Part shown: positions 35,462 through 45,760 of the stretch, in pieces
Position numbering within the stretch: position 1 is the first letter of the stretch
How the letters are laid out: each line of letters begins with the position of its first letter
Assembly (NCBI RefSeq): GCF_002960445.1
Contig: NZ_POJD01000358.1
Span: forward strand, 62,001 to 126,000
Length of the DNA stretch: 64,000 bases
Source of the DNA: Streptococcus suis
GTDB lineage: Bacteria > Bacillota > Bacilli > Lactobacillales > Streptococcaceae
Reading direction: 5' to 3'
Notes under the pieces: generated by a model
Seen by the model: the letters and a program-made list of their open reading frames with translations, nothing else
What the model was told of the DNA's origin: nothing
Database searches by the model: none
Made by a program: the position numbers and the translations under genes

Positions 35462-38097
35462 TGAAAAAAAATAAGTTATTACTCATTGATGGCTCTTCCG
35501 TAGCCTTCCGTGCTTTCTTTGCACTTTATAATCAAATCGACCGTTTCAAAAATGCCAATGGTCTGCATACCAATGCCATTTACGGCTTTAATCTGATGTT
35601 GGACCACATGATGAAGCGGATTGAACCGACCCACATTCTCGTGGCCTTTGACGCTGGCAAGACCACCTTCCGTACTGAGATGTACGCCGATTACAAGGCA
35701 GGTCGGGCCAAGACTCCAGACGAGTTCCGAGAGCAGTTCCCCTTCATTCGTCAGATGTTGGATGCCATGGGGGTTAAGCACTATGAGCTAGCTCAGTACG
35801 AGGCAGACGATATTATCGGTACCTTGGACAAAATGGCAGAGCGGACAGACATTCCCTTCGATGTGACCATTGTCAGCGGTGATAAGGACTTGATCCAGCT
35901 GACAGACGAAAACACCGTCGTTGAGATTTCTAAGAAAGGCGTAGCCGAATTCGAAGAATTTACCCCAGCCTACCTCATGGAAAAAATGGGTATCACCCCC
36001 GCTCAGTTTATTGACCTCAAGGCACTCATGGGTGATAAGTCCGATAACATCCCTGGCGTAACCAAAATCGGTGAAAAAACAGGCCTCAAACTCCTGATAG
36101 AACATGGCTCCCTAGACGGCATTTATGAAAACATCGATAGCATGAAGGCTTCCAAGATGAAGGAAAACCTGATTGCTGATAAGGAACAGGCCTTCCTATC
36201 GCGCACTCTTGCGACCATCGACACTAATGCACCTATTGAAATCGGACTGGATGACCTTATCTACGAGGGACCAAAAGTCGAAGAACTAGGACAATTCTAC
36301 GATGATATGGGCTTCAAGCAGTTGCGAGCTCAGTTGGGAACCAGCGCTGAGGCAGAACTTCCTGCAGTAGAGTTCCAAACGGTCACCGAATTGACTGAGG
36401 GCATGCTGCACGCAGATCAATTTTTCTATTTTGAAATCTTGGGTGAGAACTACCACCGTGAAGATCTGGTGGGACTAGCTTGGGGTGACAAAGAGCAGAT
36501 TTATGTTGGGGGACCAGAACTCCTCGACAGCCCAATCTTGCGTGACTTCTTAGAAAATCAACCTGTTAAAACCTATGATTTTAAACGTGGAAAAGTCCTC
36601 CTAGCTCGTCAGGGCATTGACTTGCTATTAGCGAGTTTTGACAGCCGTTTGGCAAAGTATCTCCTGTCAACAGTCGAGGACAACGCCATCACAACCATTG
36701 CCAACCTCTATGGTCAGACCCGTGTGGTTCCAGATGAGGTGGTCTATGGCAAGGGAGCAAAATTGGCACTTCCAGAGCGAGCAGAATTCTTCCCCCACCT
36801 TGCCAAGAAGCTTCAAGTCCTTATTGAAACAGAAGCGGTCATGTTGGAAAAACTGGAAGAAAATCAGCAAATTTCCCTGCTCTTTGATATGGAATTGCCT
36901 CTGGCAAATGTCCTAGCTAAGATGGAAATCACAGGGATTAAGGTTCAAAAAGAAACTTTACAAACCATGCAGGCTGAAAATGAAGTTTTGATTGAACAAC
37001 TGACCAAGGAAATTTACGAGCTGGCTGGTCAGGAATTCAATATCAACTCGCCAAAACAACTTGGCATCATCCTATTTGAAGACATGGGCTTGCCTTTGGA
37101 ATATACCAAGAAAACCAAGACAGGCTACTCAACAGCAGTGGATGTCTTGGAACGTCTGGCACCAATTGCCCCAGTGGTTTCTAAGATTTTGGACTATCGC
37201 CAGATTACCAAGCTCCAATCGACCTACGTTATCGGTTTGCAGGATGCGATTTTGGAAGACGGCAAGATCCATACCCGATATGTGCAGGACTTGACACAGA
37301 CCGGTCGTCTGTCCTCAACAGATCCTAATCTGCAAAACATCCCAGTCCGATTGGAACAAGGTCGCTTGATTCGTAAGGCTTTTGTGCCGTCGCTTGAGAA
37401 CAGTGTACTCTTGGCATCGGATTATTCGCAGATTGAACTGCGGGTCTTGGCACATATCTCAAAGGACGAGCATTTAATTGAAGCCTTCCAAAAAGGTGTG
37501 GACATTCATACCTCGACAGCCATGCGGGTCTTCGGTATTGAAAAAGCAGAAGATGTGACAGCTAATGACCGCCGCAATGCCAAGGCAGTCAACTTTGGAG
37601 TGGTTTACGGTATCTCAGACTTTGGCTTGTCCAACAACTTGGGCATTACTCGTAAGGAAGCCAAGGACTATATTGATACCTATTTTGAACGTTTCCCAGG
37701 TATCAAGAACTACATGGAAACCATTGTCCGTGAAGCCAGAGATAAGGGCTTTGTAGAAACCATCTACAAGCGCCGTCGTGAATTGCCAGAGATTAACTCA
37801 CGTAATTTCAATGTCCGTAATTTTGCGGAACGGACTGCCATCAACTCCCCAATCCAAGGCTCTGCTGCCGATATTCTCAAGGTAGCCATGATCAACTTGG
37901 ACAAGGAAATTGAAGAAGCCGGCCTGTCAACGCGCATGCTCCTTCAGGTACACGATGAGATTGTGCTTGAAGTACCAAGAGCAGAATTGGAAACAGTTAA
38001 AGCCCTCGTAAAAGAAACCATGGAGTCAGCCATCGCCTTGTCAGTCCCATTGATTGCCGATGAAAATGATGGCCAGACTTGGTACGAAGCCAAATAG
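35461..38097 (+). CDS. polA: DNA polymerase I
   Basis: 878 residues. N-terminal 5'-3' exonuclease domain (1-290: LLIDGSSVAFRAFFAL, DKDLIQL, LMGDKSDNIPGV), a central domain (about 310-465) in which the 3'-5' exonuclease acids are lost (FFYFEILGEN where active enzymes have an F-D-T-E block), and the polymerase domain with DYSQIELRVLAHIS (motif A), RRNAKAVNFGVVYG (motif B) and QVHDE (motif C). It fills repair gaps and replaces Okazaki primers, without proofreading. The ATG directly follows an extended -10. Confidence 0.96.
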   Translation: MKKNKLLLIDGSSVAFRAFFALYNQIDRFKNANGLHTNAIYGFNLMLDHMMKRIEPTHILVAFDAGKTTFRTEMYADYKAGRAKTPDEFREQFPFIRQMLDAMGVKHYELAQYEADDIIGTLDKMAERTDIPFDVTIVSGDKDLIQLTDENTVVEISKKGVAEFEEFTPAYLMEKMGITPAQFIDLKALMGDKSDNIPGVTKIGEKTGLKLLIEHGSLDGIYENIDSMKASKMKENLIADKEQAFLSRTLATIDTNAPIEIGLDDLIYEGPKVEELGQFYDDMGFKQLRAQLGTSAEAELPAVEFQTVTELTEGMLHADQFFYFEILGENYHREDLVGLAWGDKEQIYVGGPELLDSPILRDFLENQPVKTYDFKRGKVLLARQGIDLLLASFDSRLAKYLLSTVEDNAITTIANLYGQTRVVPDEVVYGKGAKLALPERAEFFPHLAKKLQVLIETEAVMLEKLEENQQISLLFDMELPLANVLAKMEITGIKVQKETLQTMQAENEVLIEQLTKEIYELAGQEFNINSPKQLGIILFEDMGLPLEYTKKTKTGYSTAVDVLERLAPIAPVVSKILDYRQITKLQSTYVIGLQDAILEDGKIHTRYVQDLTQTGRLSSTDPNLQNIPVRLEQGRLIRKAFVPSLENSVLLASDYSQIELRVLAHISKDEHLIEAFQKGVDIHTSTAMRVFGIEKAEDVTANDRRNAKAVNFGVVYGISDFGLSNNLGITRKEAKDYIDTYFERFPGIKNYMETIVREARDKGFVETIYKRRRELPEINSRNFNVRNFAERTAINSPIQGSAADILKVAMINLDKEIEEAGLSTRMLLQVHDEIVLEVPRAELETVKALVKETMESAIALSVPLIADENDGQTWYEAK

Positions 38098-38108
38098 AAA
38101 GGAATGAC

Positions 38109-38858
38109 ATGAAGAAAACTCTAGTTTGTATTGGATTGTTTAGCTTGTTCCTTGCAGGTTGTGGAGAAAAAAAAGAAAATACGGGAACAAATCCGTCAGG
38201 AGCTGATTTTTCAACACAATTACCTATTTTAAAAGAAAAACAAGATACAAGCAACGAAACCATGAATGTTCTTGCTAACGCTCCTGTCGTAGTTGTGAAT
38301 GCTAACCCACCATCAGATCCAGCCCAAAAAGGTCATAAGATCCATGCTGCAAACAATGGTGTTGCAGAAAAGGATGAGGCTGGCAATATTAAGGAATATT
38401 TCCGTTACTATGATGTGCCGGCAACTTGGACAATTAACGCTGAGAACACGGAAGATGAAACGATTGCAGCCGTCTATGATGTAAAGACCAATTCTAGTAA
38501 CTTTATGGTTCAGCTGTATAATATCAATGCATTTAATACATCACCTCTTGAAGAAGGCCGTAATATGACACCAGAAGAGCTGGAGGCTCGTATGGCTGAA
38601 ACCAACCATTCTTTTATTGAAAAGACAATTGTCACCATAAACAACCAAGAATGGCAGGTCGGTCGTCAAATTATGAAGGATCAAAAAATGGCTCGCATTA
38701 CCTTCTACCGTATGGAATCAACAGGTGCCTATGATGATTCAGTTGTCGTTGGTTCCATCTATTACTCCTTAGATCCAGGTATGGACAAGGACCGTACCAA
38801 CCTTAAGAAAACAATTGGCGAGCTCAAGGACGTTCTGTACAATATTTCTAAGAAGTAA
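38109..38858 (+). CDS. Lipoprotein of unknown function
   Basis: 249 residues from the ATG at 38109 (AAAGGA upstream). Signal peptide with lipobox F-L-A-G-C (Cys18), a charged linker, then a mixed domain containing FRYYDVPATWTINAEN. Likely anchored outside the cytoplasmic membrane. It follows polA by 11 bases and probably shares its transcript. I do not recognise a functional family. Confidence 0.75.
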   Translation: MKKTLVCIGLFSLFLAGCGEKKENTGTNPSGADFSTQLPILKEKQDTSNETMNVLANAPVVVVNANPPSDPAQKGHKIHAANNGVAEKDEAGNIKEYFRYYDVPATWTINAENTEDETIAAVYDVKTNSSNFMVQLYNINAFNTSPLEEGRNMTPEELEARMAETNHSFIEKTIVTINNQEWQVGRQIMKDQKMARITFYRMESTGAYDDSVVVGSIYYSLDPGMDKDRTNLKKTIGELKDVLYNISKK

Positions 38859-38881
38859 AGTTAGTTAGAATGAGGTAGCAG

Positions 38882-39148
38882 ATGGTAGACTGGTTGAAGA
38901 CTAGAACCTATGGTCAGCAATTTTGGGTTGGATTTTCCTTTTGTCTATTAGGTATGGTATTAGCCTGGGTTACTAAAATTAATTACCTGGTCAATCTTGG
39001 CTGTGCCTCCTATGCTGTCTTGATGTTTGTATTTCCAAAACTACCCAATCGGACACGGCTGACAGAAAAGGAAGGGAAGACCATTCGCTTGGTGGCAATC
39101 CTTGCACTTGTTTTATTTCTATTTATCTTTCGATTTGATGTATCCTAA
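38882..39148 (+). CDS. Small membrane protein
   Basis: 88 residues with two or three hydrophobic helices (about 15-32, 33-50 and 68-84). GAGGTAG upstream of the ATG. Lies between the lipoprotein and the CoA-binding protein genes with spacings of 23 and 11 bases, so part of the polA group. Function unknown. Confidence 0.75.
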   Translation: MVDWLKTRTYGQQFWVGFSFCLLGMVLAWVTKINYLVNLGCASYAVLMFVFPKLPNRTRLTEKEGKTIRLVAILALVLFLFIFRFDVS

Positions 39149-39159
39149 AGGAGAAAGCT

Positions 39160-39594
39160 ATGACCTATTCATTTCAAAATCCTAGTCAAGCTGTTATTTT
39201 TGACTACTTGAAACAATCTAAAACCATTGCGGTAGTTGGTTTATCTGGCAGGGAAGAAACTGCAGCCTATCGGGTATCCAAGCTTATGCAAGAAGCAGGC
39301 TACAAGATTATTCCTGTCAATCCAAGGGCAGTAGGCGAGACCATCCTAGGAGAGCAGGTCTATGCTAACCTCTTGGAAATCGACCAACCTGTAGATATTG
39401 TCAATGTTTTTCGTCGGAGTGAGTTTCTGGCAGATGTGGCGCGTGAATTTGTTCAAACAGATGCGAAAATCTTCTGGGCTCAACTCGGTTTAGAAAGCCA
39501 AGAAGCAGAAGACGTTCTTCGTCAAGCAGGTCGCAATGACATTGTCATGAACAAGTGTATCAAGATTGAATATTTAGAGATGCAGGAAGTGTAA
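39160..39594 (+). CDS. CoA-binding domain protein (YccU family)
   Basis: 144 residues, a single Rossmann-like CoA_binding_2 domain: KTIAVVGLSGREETAAYRVSKLMQEAGYKIIPVNP near the N-terminus and IFWAQLGLES in the second half. Members bind CoA or an acyl-CoA; the role is not established. AAAGGAGA precedes the ATG. Confidence 0.85.
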   Translation: MTYSFQNPSQAVIFDYLKQSKTIAVVGLSGREETAAYRVSKLMQEAGYKIIPVNPRAVGETILGEQVYANLLEIDQPVDIVNVFRRSEFLADVAREFVQTDAKIFWAQLGLESQEAEDVLRQAGRNDIVMNKCIKIEYLEMQEV

Positions 39595-39618
39595 GAGAAG
39601 AAAGTTGGAGGTTCTGTG

Positions 39619-40428
39619 ATGAAATTGACTATGAAATATATAAGATGTTTGGGATTATCTACCTTCATGTTGGTCAGCTTACTAGCCTGTTCTAGCCAGA
39701 CTAGGTTTGTAGATACTACCTCTTCAACTACTAGCAGTTCTACTAAAATCAGTTCCTCAACCAGCACTTCAACGAACTCGACCAGCTCATCAACCACAAG
39801 TTCAACGACAAGTTCAGCGACAAGCACCAGTCCTAGTAGCAGCTTAGTTACTGAAAGCTCTAGTCAAACCCAAACCAGTCAATCTGAGGAAAGTAGTCAA
39901 GCAGCTCCTCCTAGCCAATCCACTCTTCACCCCAATTATCAAGCAATCTTAAATACCTATAGCAAGTGGATAAGAGTGTTGAGAAGTGGCGGAACCTTTG
40001 ATGATCCGACGGTGGAAGAGGGCTACCTAAAAAATATCGACCCCTCTGTTGCATTTTATTATGCCTTACACGATATTGATGGAAATGGTCAGTTAGAACT
40101 CTTACTTGCGACTGGTGGAGAGCAGATGTTTGTCTTTTCTATCTGGGGAAATGAAACCTACCCAACTCGCTTGGTTTCTTCCGAAAATGTTCGAGTATAT
40201 GTAGATGTTTTTGATAATGGTCTAATCAGCAGCTTCTTTTTAGACGGCTATCGACCAGAAAGTCATGGAACCATCTATCGCTTGGCTACTGATGGAAGTC
40301 AGGCCTATACTGTTGGCACTTTTCGCTTAGATGCTCAAACAGGTCAAGTTACTTCTGATGGACCAGAAGTCCTGCCAGATAGGAATACGGCTATTCAAGA
40401 TGTTTTGGATTGGCAATTATTGCAATAA
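39619..40428 (+). CDS. Lipoprotein with Ser/Thr-rich spacer
   Basis: 269 residues from the ATG at 39619 (GGAGG 7 bases upstream). Lipobox L-L-A-C near residue 25, then about 70 residues almost only Ser and Thr, which would act as a wall-spanning, possibly glycosylated stalk. The globular part (about 105-269) contains a FYYALHDIDGNGQLELLL segment resembling a calcium-binding DxDxNG loop. Surface-exposed, of unknown ligand. A similar Ser-rich stalk is used by the FMN-binding protein downstream. Confidence 0.75.
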   Translation: MKLTMKYIRCLGLSTFMLVSLLACSSQTRFVDTTSSTTSSSTKISSSTSTSTNSTSSSTTSSTTSSATSTSPSSSLVTESSSQTQTSQSEESSQAAPPSQSTLHPNYQAILNTYSKWIRVLRSGGTFDDPTVEEGYLKNIDPSVAFYYALHDIDGNGQLELLLATGGEQMFVFSIWGNETYPTRLVSSENVRVYVDVFDNGLISSFFLDGYRPESHGTIYRLATDGSQAYTVGTFRLDAQTGQVTSDGPEVLPDRNTAIQDVLDWQLLQ

Positions 40429-40512
40429 GAAATAGGCTCCAGAATTTTCTGGGCCTTTTCTTAAAGCTTTCTTAAAACATTTTTAAAATAGCTATAATTG
40501 GGGATTTTTTTC

Positions 40513-40542
40513 TTGCCTTTCCAACTTTTAGCATGCTATAAT
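40513..40542 (+). promoter_or_regulatory. Promoter of the flavin/NOX operon
   Basis: TTGCCT (40513-40518), 18-base spacer, extended -10 TGCTATAAT (TATAAT 40537-40542). A second TATAAT lies at 40493-40498. Confidence 0.65.
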
Positions 40543-40602
40543 TGGAAATCACTATTTGAAAATTTATTGAAAATAGTATTCTTACATAGAATTGAGGAAA
40601 TC

Positions 40603-41088
40603 ATGAAGAAAAAATTAACAGCAGCTCTTATCGCCCTTCTAGCCTTGGCCGCAGCAGCCTATAACGCTTTCTTGCTCTTTTTCCAGACGGATACAGCAAC
40701 AGAAACCACTACCAGCAGCTCTAGTCAGCTTGCAAGTAGCTCTAGTCAAGTCAGCTCAAGCAGTCAAGCAGCAGGGACAAGTGAAGCAAGCTCTAGCCAA
40801 TCCACAGGCTTGACAGATGGTACCTATACAGGTGCAGTAACATCAACCAACCGCGGTGACTACCAGGTGCAATTAACTGTTTCAGGCGGAAATATCAGCG
40901 ACGTAACTATCTTGCAGTATCCAAATGATAACCCTGAATCGCAAGAAATCAATGACGGTGCCCTACCGACCTATATTGCAGAAGCTATTTCCAATCAATC
41001 AGCTCAAGTCAACCAGATTTCAGGAGCAACTGAAGCCTATAAAGGTTTTACAGGTTCCTTGCAAGATGCCCTTCACCAAGCCTCATGA
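40603..41088 (+). CDS. Membrane-anchored FMN-binding (flavinylated) protein
   Basis: 161 residues from the ATG at 40603 with GAGGA upstream; an in-frame upstream start at 40498 lies in the promoter. N-terminal helix (about 6-27) without a lipobox cysteine, a Ser/Thr-rich stalk (about 34-68) and an FMN_bind domain (70-158). The S-G-A-T143 motif in NQISGATEAYKGF is the site where ApbE attaches FMN to threonine through a phosphoester. The flavin would therefore sit outside the membrane at the end of a flexible stalk. apbE overlaps its stop codon. Confidence 0.85.
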   Translation: MKKKLTAALIALLALAAAAYNAFLLFFQTDTATETTTSSSSQLASSSSQVSSSSQAAGTSEASSSQSTGLTDGTYTGAVTSTNRGDYQVQLTVSGGNISDVTILQYPNDNPESQEINDGALPTYIAEAISNQSAQVNQISGATEAYKGFTGSLQDALHQAS

Positions 41089-41843
41089 AAAAAATCATCA
41101 ACAGGACAGTTGAGGCGATGACCCTGCCCTTTACCATTAGTCTGGCAACAGCCCAAGCAAGCCAATTGGAAGATGAGTTGGAAAGTCTAAGTTTGGAAAT
41201 ACTGGCTGAGCTAGAACGCTTGGAAGAAAAATTTTCAGCCTTTCGTCCAAGTTCCTTGGTATGTCGTTTTCAAGACGGAGATAGGTCAGTTTTGTTAGAC
41301 CAGGAATTTCAGGAAGTCTTTTCCCTAGCAGAAATGGCTCATCAAGAAACAGACGGTGCCTTTGACCCCTACTATAAAGGGAGCTATGATCCAACTGGTC
41401 TGGTCAAGGGCTGGGTGATTGAAAAAATCTTTCAAAATAAACTCCTATCCTACCTTCAACACCCCGATGTTGAAGCAGTTTGCTTAAATGGGGGAGGAGA
41501 TATGCAGTTCGCTACCAAGGAAGCAAGTAGTTTCGTCTGGAAGATTGGCATTGAAAATCCTGATAATCTACAGGAAATCCTTGCCGTATTTACAGCCAAG
41601 AATGGAGCAATTGCCACATCTGGCTACAGCAAGCGAGGACAGCATATCCAATCCAAGAATGACCTCCAACAAATAACCTTTATGGACACCAGTCTGACAA
41701 GAGCAGATGTCTGGGCCACAGCTGGATTAAGTATGCCAGAAAATACATTGCTTGATGCTATTGCCCATCACCAACTTAGTGGCTTGTATATCAAGCCGCA
41801 ACAGCTACATTTTTTTCAAAAAGGAGAATTAGTGCGTGATTAA
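41085..41843 (+). CDS. apbE: FAD:protein FMN transferase ApbE
   Basis: 252 residues, shorter than the usual 300 or more, and without an obvious signal peptide or lipobox, so the active site may face the cytosol or the export route is not visible. Family motifs present: DPTGLVKGWVIEKI, NGGGDMQF and ATSGYSKRGQHI, plus TSLTRADVWATA with the metal-binding Asp. Transfers FMN from FAD to a threonine of its target, clearly the protein encoded just upstream (ATGA overlap). Followed by the NOX-type reductase with an 8-base overlap. Confidence 0.9.
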   Translation: MKKIINRTVEAMTLPFTISLATAQASQLEDELESLSLEILAELERLEEKFSAFRPSSLVCRFQDGDRSVLLDQEFQEVFSLAEMAHQETDGAFDPYYKGSYDPTGLVKGWVIEKIFQNKLLSYLQHPDVEAVCLNGGGDMQFATKEASSFVWKIGIENPDNLQEILAVFTAKNGAIATSGYSKRGQHIQSKNDLQQITFMDTSLTRADVWATAGLSMPENTLLDAIAHHQLSGLYIKPQQLHFFQKGELVRD

Positions 41844-43122
41844 GAAAAATAACTATGCTTTAGGATTGGCCTGGATGGTGGCTTTATTCATCCTACCCTT
41901 TCCATTTATTTATACCTTCGTAACTGGTCTACCGGCAGGTTTTGGTCAAATGAAGGTCAGCATCGCCTTGGGTATCGTGGCTTATGTCTGGATGCTCTTA
42001 GCGATTTACATTGGAACCAAACCTAAGTGGCTAGATCGGTTGATTGGCCTGCCAGCAGCCTATATGATTCACGGCATTCTTAGCCTGGTGGCCATATACT
42101 TCTCCTTCATGCATAAGAACCTGTTACCATCTTATGGCTTGATTGAGCAGACTGGTAATATCGCCTTTCTCATCTTCCTGTCCTTAGCCATTTATTCAAT
42201 GGTCTTCATGGCGGGTTGGTTAACATCTAGAATTCGTTTCCTTGCCACTCTAAAACGTAAATTGGAAACAACTTTCAAGCACGAAGTATCTGTATGGCTC
42301 CATCGCTTGAACTTGTTGGCGACCTTTTTGATTTTTGTCCATGTTCAGTTGATTGATTATATTCGGGCAAATACTAGCTTTATGGCGGTCTTCTACTTAG
42401 CTTCTGGCTTTGTATTCCTGTCATATCTCTGGGCCAAATTCAAGCCAAATGCAAAAGGCTACACGGCTAAATTAGTCGAAAATCGTGAAATTGCTGACAA
42501 TATTCACGAATTACAAATTCAATTACCTAAAGGCAAGGCTACTAAATTGAGAGCGGGTGACTTCGTCTTTATCTCCTTCCCAGGTGTTAAGGGCTTGGCT
42601 GAGCCCCATCCCTTCTCCCTTGTAAATGCCCCTGATGCACATGATCAGATTACACTGGCTATTCGTGGAGATGGGGACTTTACCCGTACCTTACAAACTG
42701 TTGCAGCTCCAGCTCGTATTCGAGTGGACGGTGGCTACGGTATGTTCCAAACGGTAGTAGAAGATCAGCAACCCAAAAATATTATCATGATTTCAGGTGG
42801 TATTGGTATTACACCTTTGTTGTCGCTAATTGATAAGTTCCCAACAATTGATACAACAGTCTTTCATGGTGCAACTACTGAAGCGGCCCTGATTTATGAA
42901 GAAAAATTCAAATCCTGGGAAGCCGAGAGAGAGAATTTCAAGGCAGTCCGAAAAATCGGTGCCTTTGAAGAAGCAGAAGTTTTGTCCGCATTGCCTCATG
43001 ACTTTGATGACTTGACAGTCTTAGTGTCAGGCCCACCAGTCATGGCTCGTTATTGGATCAAGACCTTGGCAAAAAATGGGGTTCCAAAAACACAAATTTT
43101 CTATGAGGAATTTGGTTGGTAA
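41836..43122 (+). CDS. NOX/ferric-reductase-type transmembrane flavocytochrome
   Basis: 428 residues, GTG start behind AAGGAG. Six-helix ferric reductase domain (about 8-205) with the two histidine pairs that hold stacked b haems: H79/H93 in one helix and H156/H169 in another, spacings 14 and 13. Then an FAD domain (HPFSLVNAP near residue 256) and an NAD(P)H domain (ISGGIGITPLLSL, VSGPPVMARYW, C-terminal EEFGW). Same architecture as the bacterial NADPH oxidase SpNOX. Carries electrons from NAD(P)H to the outer face, probably to the flavinylated partner; oxygen is an alternative acceptor. Confidence 0.88.
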   Translation: MIKKNNYALGLAWMVALFILPFPFIYTFVTGLPAGFGQMKVSIALGIVAYVWMLLAIYIGTKPKWLDRLIGLPAAYMIHGILSLVAIYFSFMHKNLLPSYGLIEQTGNIAFLIFLSLAIYSMVFMAGWLTSRIRFLATLKRKLETTFKHEVSVWLHRLNLLATFLIFVHVQLIDYIRANTSFMAVFYLASGFVFLSYLWAKFKPNAKGYTAKLVENREIADNIHELQIQLPKGKATKLRAGDFVFISFPGVKGLAEPHPFSLVNAPDAHDQITLAIRGDGDFTRTLQTVAAPARIRVDGGYGMFQTVVEDQQPKNIIMISGGIGITPLLSLIDKFPTIDTTVFHGATTEAALIYEEKFKSWEAERENFKAVRKIGAFEEAEVLSALPHDFDDLTVLVSGPPVMARYWIKTLAKNGVPKTQIFYEEFGW

Positions 43123-43161
43123 GTTTATCTTGCCTTCTCATTAGAAAGTCTTATATATTGT

Positions 43162-43193
43162 AAAGTCGGTTTCTCAAGGGAACTGACTTTTTT
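43162..43193 (+). terminator. Terminator of the flavin/NOX operon
   Basis: AAAGTCGGTT (43162-43171) with AACTGACTTT (43181-43190), then T-rich sequence. Confidence 0.75.
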
Positions 43194-43232
43194 AATGCAC
43201 ACAAAAAAGCCCTGCCTGAGAGGCTGGACCTA

Positions 43233-43388
43233 GGAAATTCTATGAAAGAGGAATGTTAGAATTGGAATAAGCTACTACACATGGCGTAAAAAATAGAAAG
43301 GAAGAAACCTATTTCAATTCTAAAGATGTAAGAATATACACTTACCATTCCTCAGTTGATAGCATAACATAAAACTATATAGAATTCC
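43233..43388. repeat. Nested inverted-repeat element, possible MITE or structured RNA
   Basis: Three pairs of complementary blocks are nested in order: GGAAATTCTAT (43233-43243) with ATAGAATTCC (43379-43388), GAGGAATG (43248-43255) with CATTCCTC (43346-43353), and TTAGAATTGGAATA (43256-43269) with TATTTCAATTCTAA (43310-43323, one mismatch). No coding capacity. Most of the 474-base gap between the NOX gene and the DUF975 gene is this element plus two terminators. Confidence 0.6.
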
Positions 43389-43464
43389 AATATTTTTACC
43401 TTTTTTTTTAAAAAATTATCGACACAAATTCATGAAAAGCCTATTTTATGCATATTTTGAATAA

Positions 43465-43500
43465 TAGAAAAGAAGTTGATGGTGGTCAACTTCTTTTCTA
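43465..43500. terminator. Strong bidirectional hairpin
   Basis: Perfect 15-bp stem TAGAAAAGAAGTTGA/TCAACTTCTTTTCTA with a TGGTGG loop. Lies downstream of the minus-strand DUF975 gene and can terminate both directions. Confidence 0.7.
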
Positions 43501-43596
43501 TCCCTGTTTATAAACTATCTCTTTAGAGAACTTCGTACTTGTGTCCCTCCAAAAGAAATGCATATTTTATAAAAAATAGGTTGTGTTATCGTTAGA

Positions 43597-44445
43597 TTAT
43601 TCATAAACGTAGTTCATTTTTTGGGCCTGATCATCTAAAATTCCTTCGTGGAAGTAAGATTGGGCTAAATAGTGGTAGGGCCAGACATATAGGCCGGCTA
43701 GGCCAAAGGTGATGACGATAAGCGCAAACCAACCGATAAAGGACAAATCCAATACAAAACGCTTGAACTTGTATCCTTTCATCAATTTTCTACTGGCCTT
43801 GATAATGGAAAAGGCTCCAGTGTATTCCTCCCGCTCCAACTGTTCGAATAGGATAAATTCAACTTGAGAGTAGGCATAAATTTGCGGAATATAGATAGCA
43901 AGTCCAATGATGGTCAGGAACATACCGCTAATAAGTAAAATCCCCAGTAAGGCTAGAAGATCTTGAGGAAGGAGATTTGGGTCGGTCGAACCTGTTGATA
44001 GAATGATTGTAGCGGTGACGGTGGTGCTACCAATAATTAAACCAAGCCCAAGATAGAAGATCAAGCCCCACAGGAAGAGAAGGAAACTCTTCAAAATATA
44101 GGTCTTGAACACCTTTCCAAAATCCTTATGTGAAAAAATGCTGATGCAGTCCTTAAATGACGTGACCTGTTTGATATTCTTTGTGACTTGAAATAAGGTC
44201 CAAAGGACAGATAGCTGAAGCAAGCCTAGTAATAAACCATAGAATAAAGGAAACAAGGAGGTAGACAAAAGGTAGCCCGGACTAACAATGTCTTCGGGTG
44301 TCAGGCCAACAAGACTATTGCGAGAAGCAGAGAATAATTGAACGATAACAGATAGAATAACGGGAACAGCTGCTACTTGATAGATACCATCTGTATGATG
44401 AATGGTCTGGCGAGCTTTTTCCCTAATCTCAAAAATTGTAAACAT
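43597..44445 (-). CDS. DUF975 family membrane protein
   Basis: 282 residues, six helices, N-terminal EIREKARQTIHHT as in DUF975 proteins, and a late cytosolic segment FSIIKASRKLMKGYKFKRF. Integral membrane protein of unknown role, often annotated only as DUF975. A GGAGGTTATGTAG site precedes the start on the minus strand. Single gene, divergent from tgt. Confidence 0.8.
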   Translation of the reverse strand: MFTIFEIREKARQTIHHTDGIYQVAAVPVILSVIVQLFSASRNSLVGLTPEDIVSPGYLLSTSLFPLFYGLLLGLLQLSVLWTLFQVTKNIKQVTSFKDCISIFSHKDFGKVFKTYILKSFLLFLWGLIFYLGLGLIIGSTTVTATIILSTGSTDPNLLPQDLLALLGILLISGMFLTIIGLAIYIPQIYAYSQVEFILFEQLEREEYTGAFSIIKASRKLMKGYKFKRFVLDLSFIGWFALIVITFGLAGLYVWPYHYLAQSYFHEGILDDQAQKMNYVYE

Positions 44446-44599
44446 CTACATAACCTCCTTACTCAACATTGTAACATAATTCTAAGTGACAAGAAAGTAT
44501 TTTTTTGATAGACTGGAATATGCTGTGGAAATTGGTTGTTTTTTGTAAAATTGACTAATTGGCCATGCAAGATTAAATTCCTAGGACTGTTTTTCCTAG

Positions 44600-45754
<1,155 letters not shown>

Positions 45755-45760
45755 TCAAGT

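Noticed and set aside
39522-39827. Minus-strand ORF rich in Val, Glu and Leu
   Set aside because: It is the antisense reading of the Ser/Thr-rich stalk of the lipoprotein gene.
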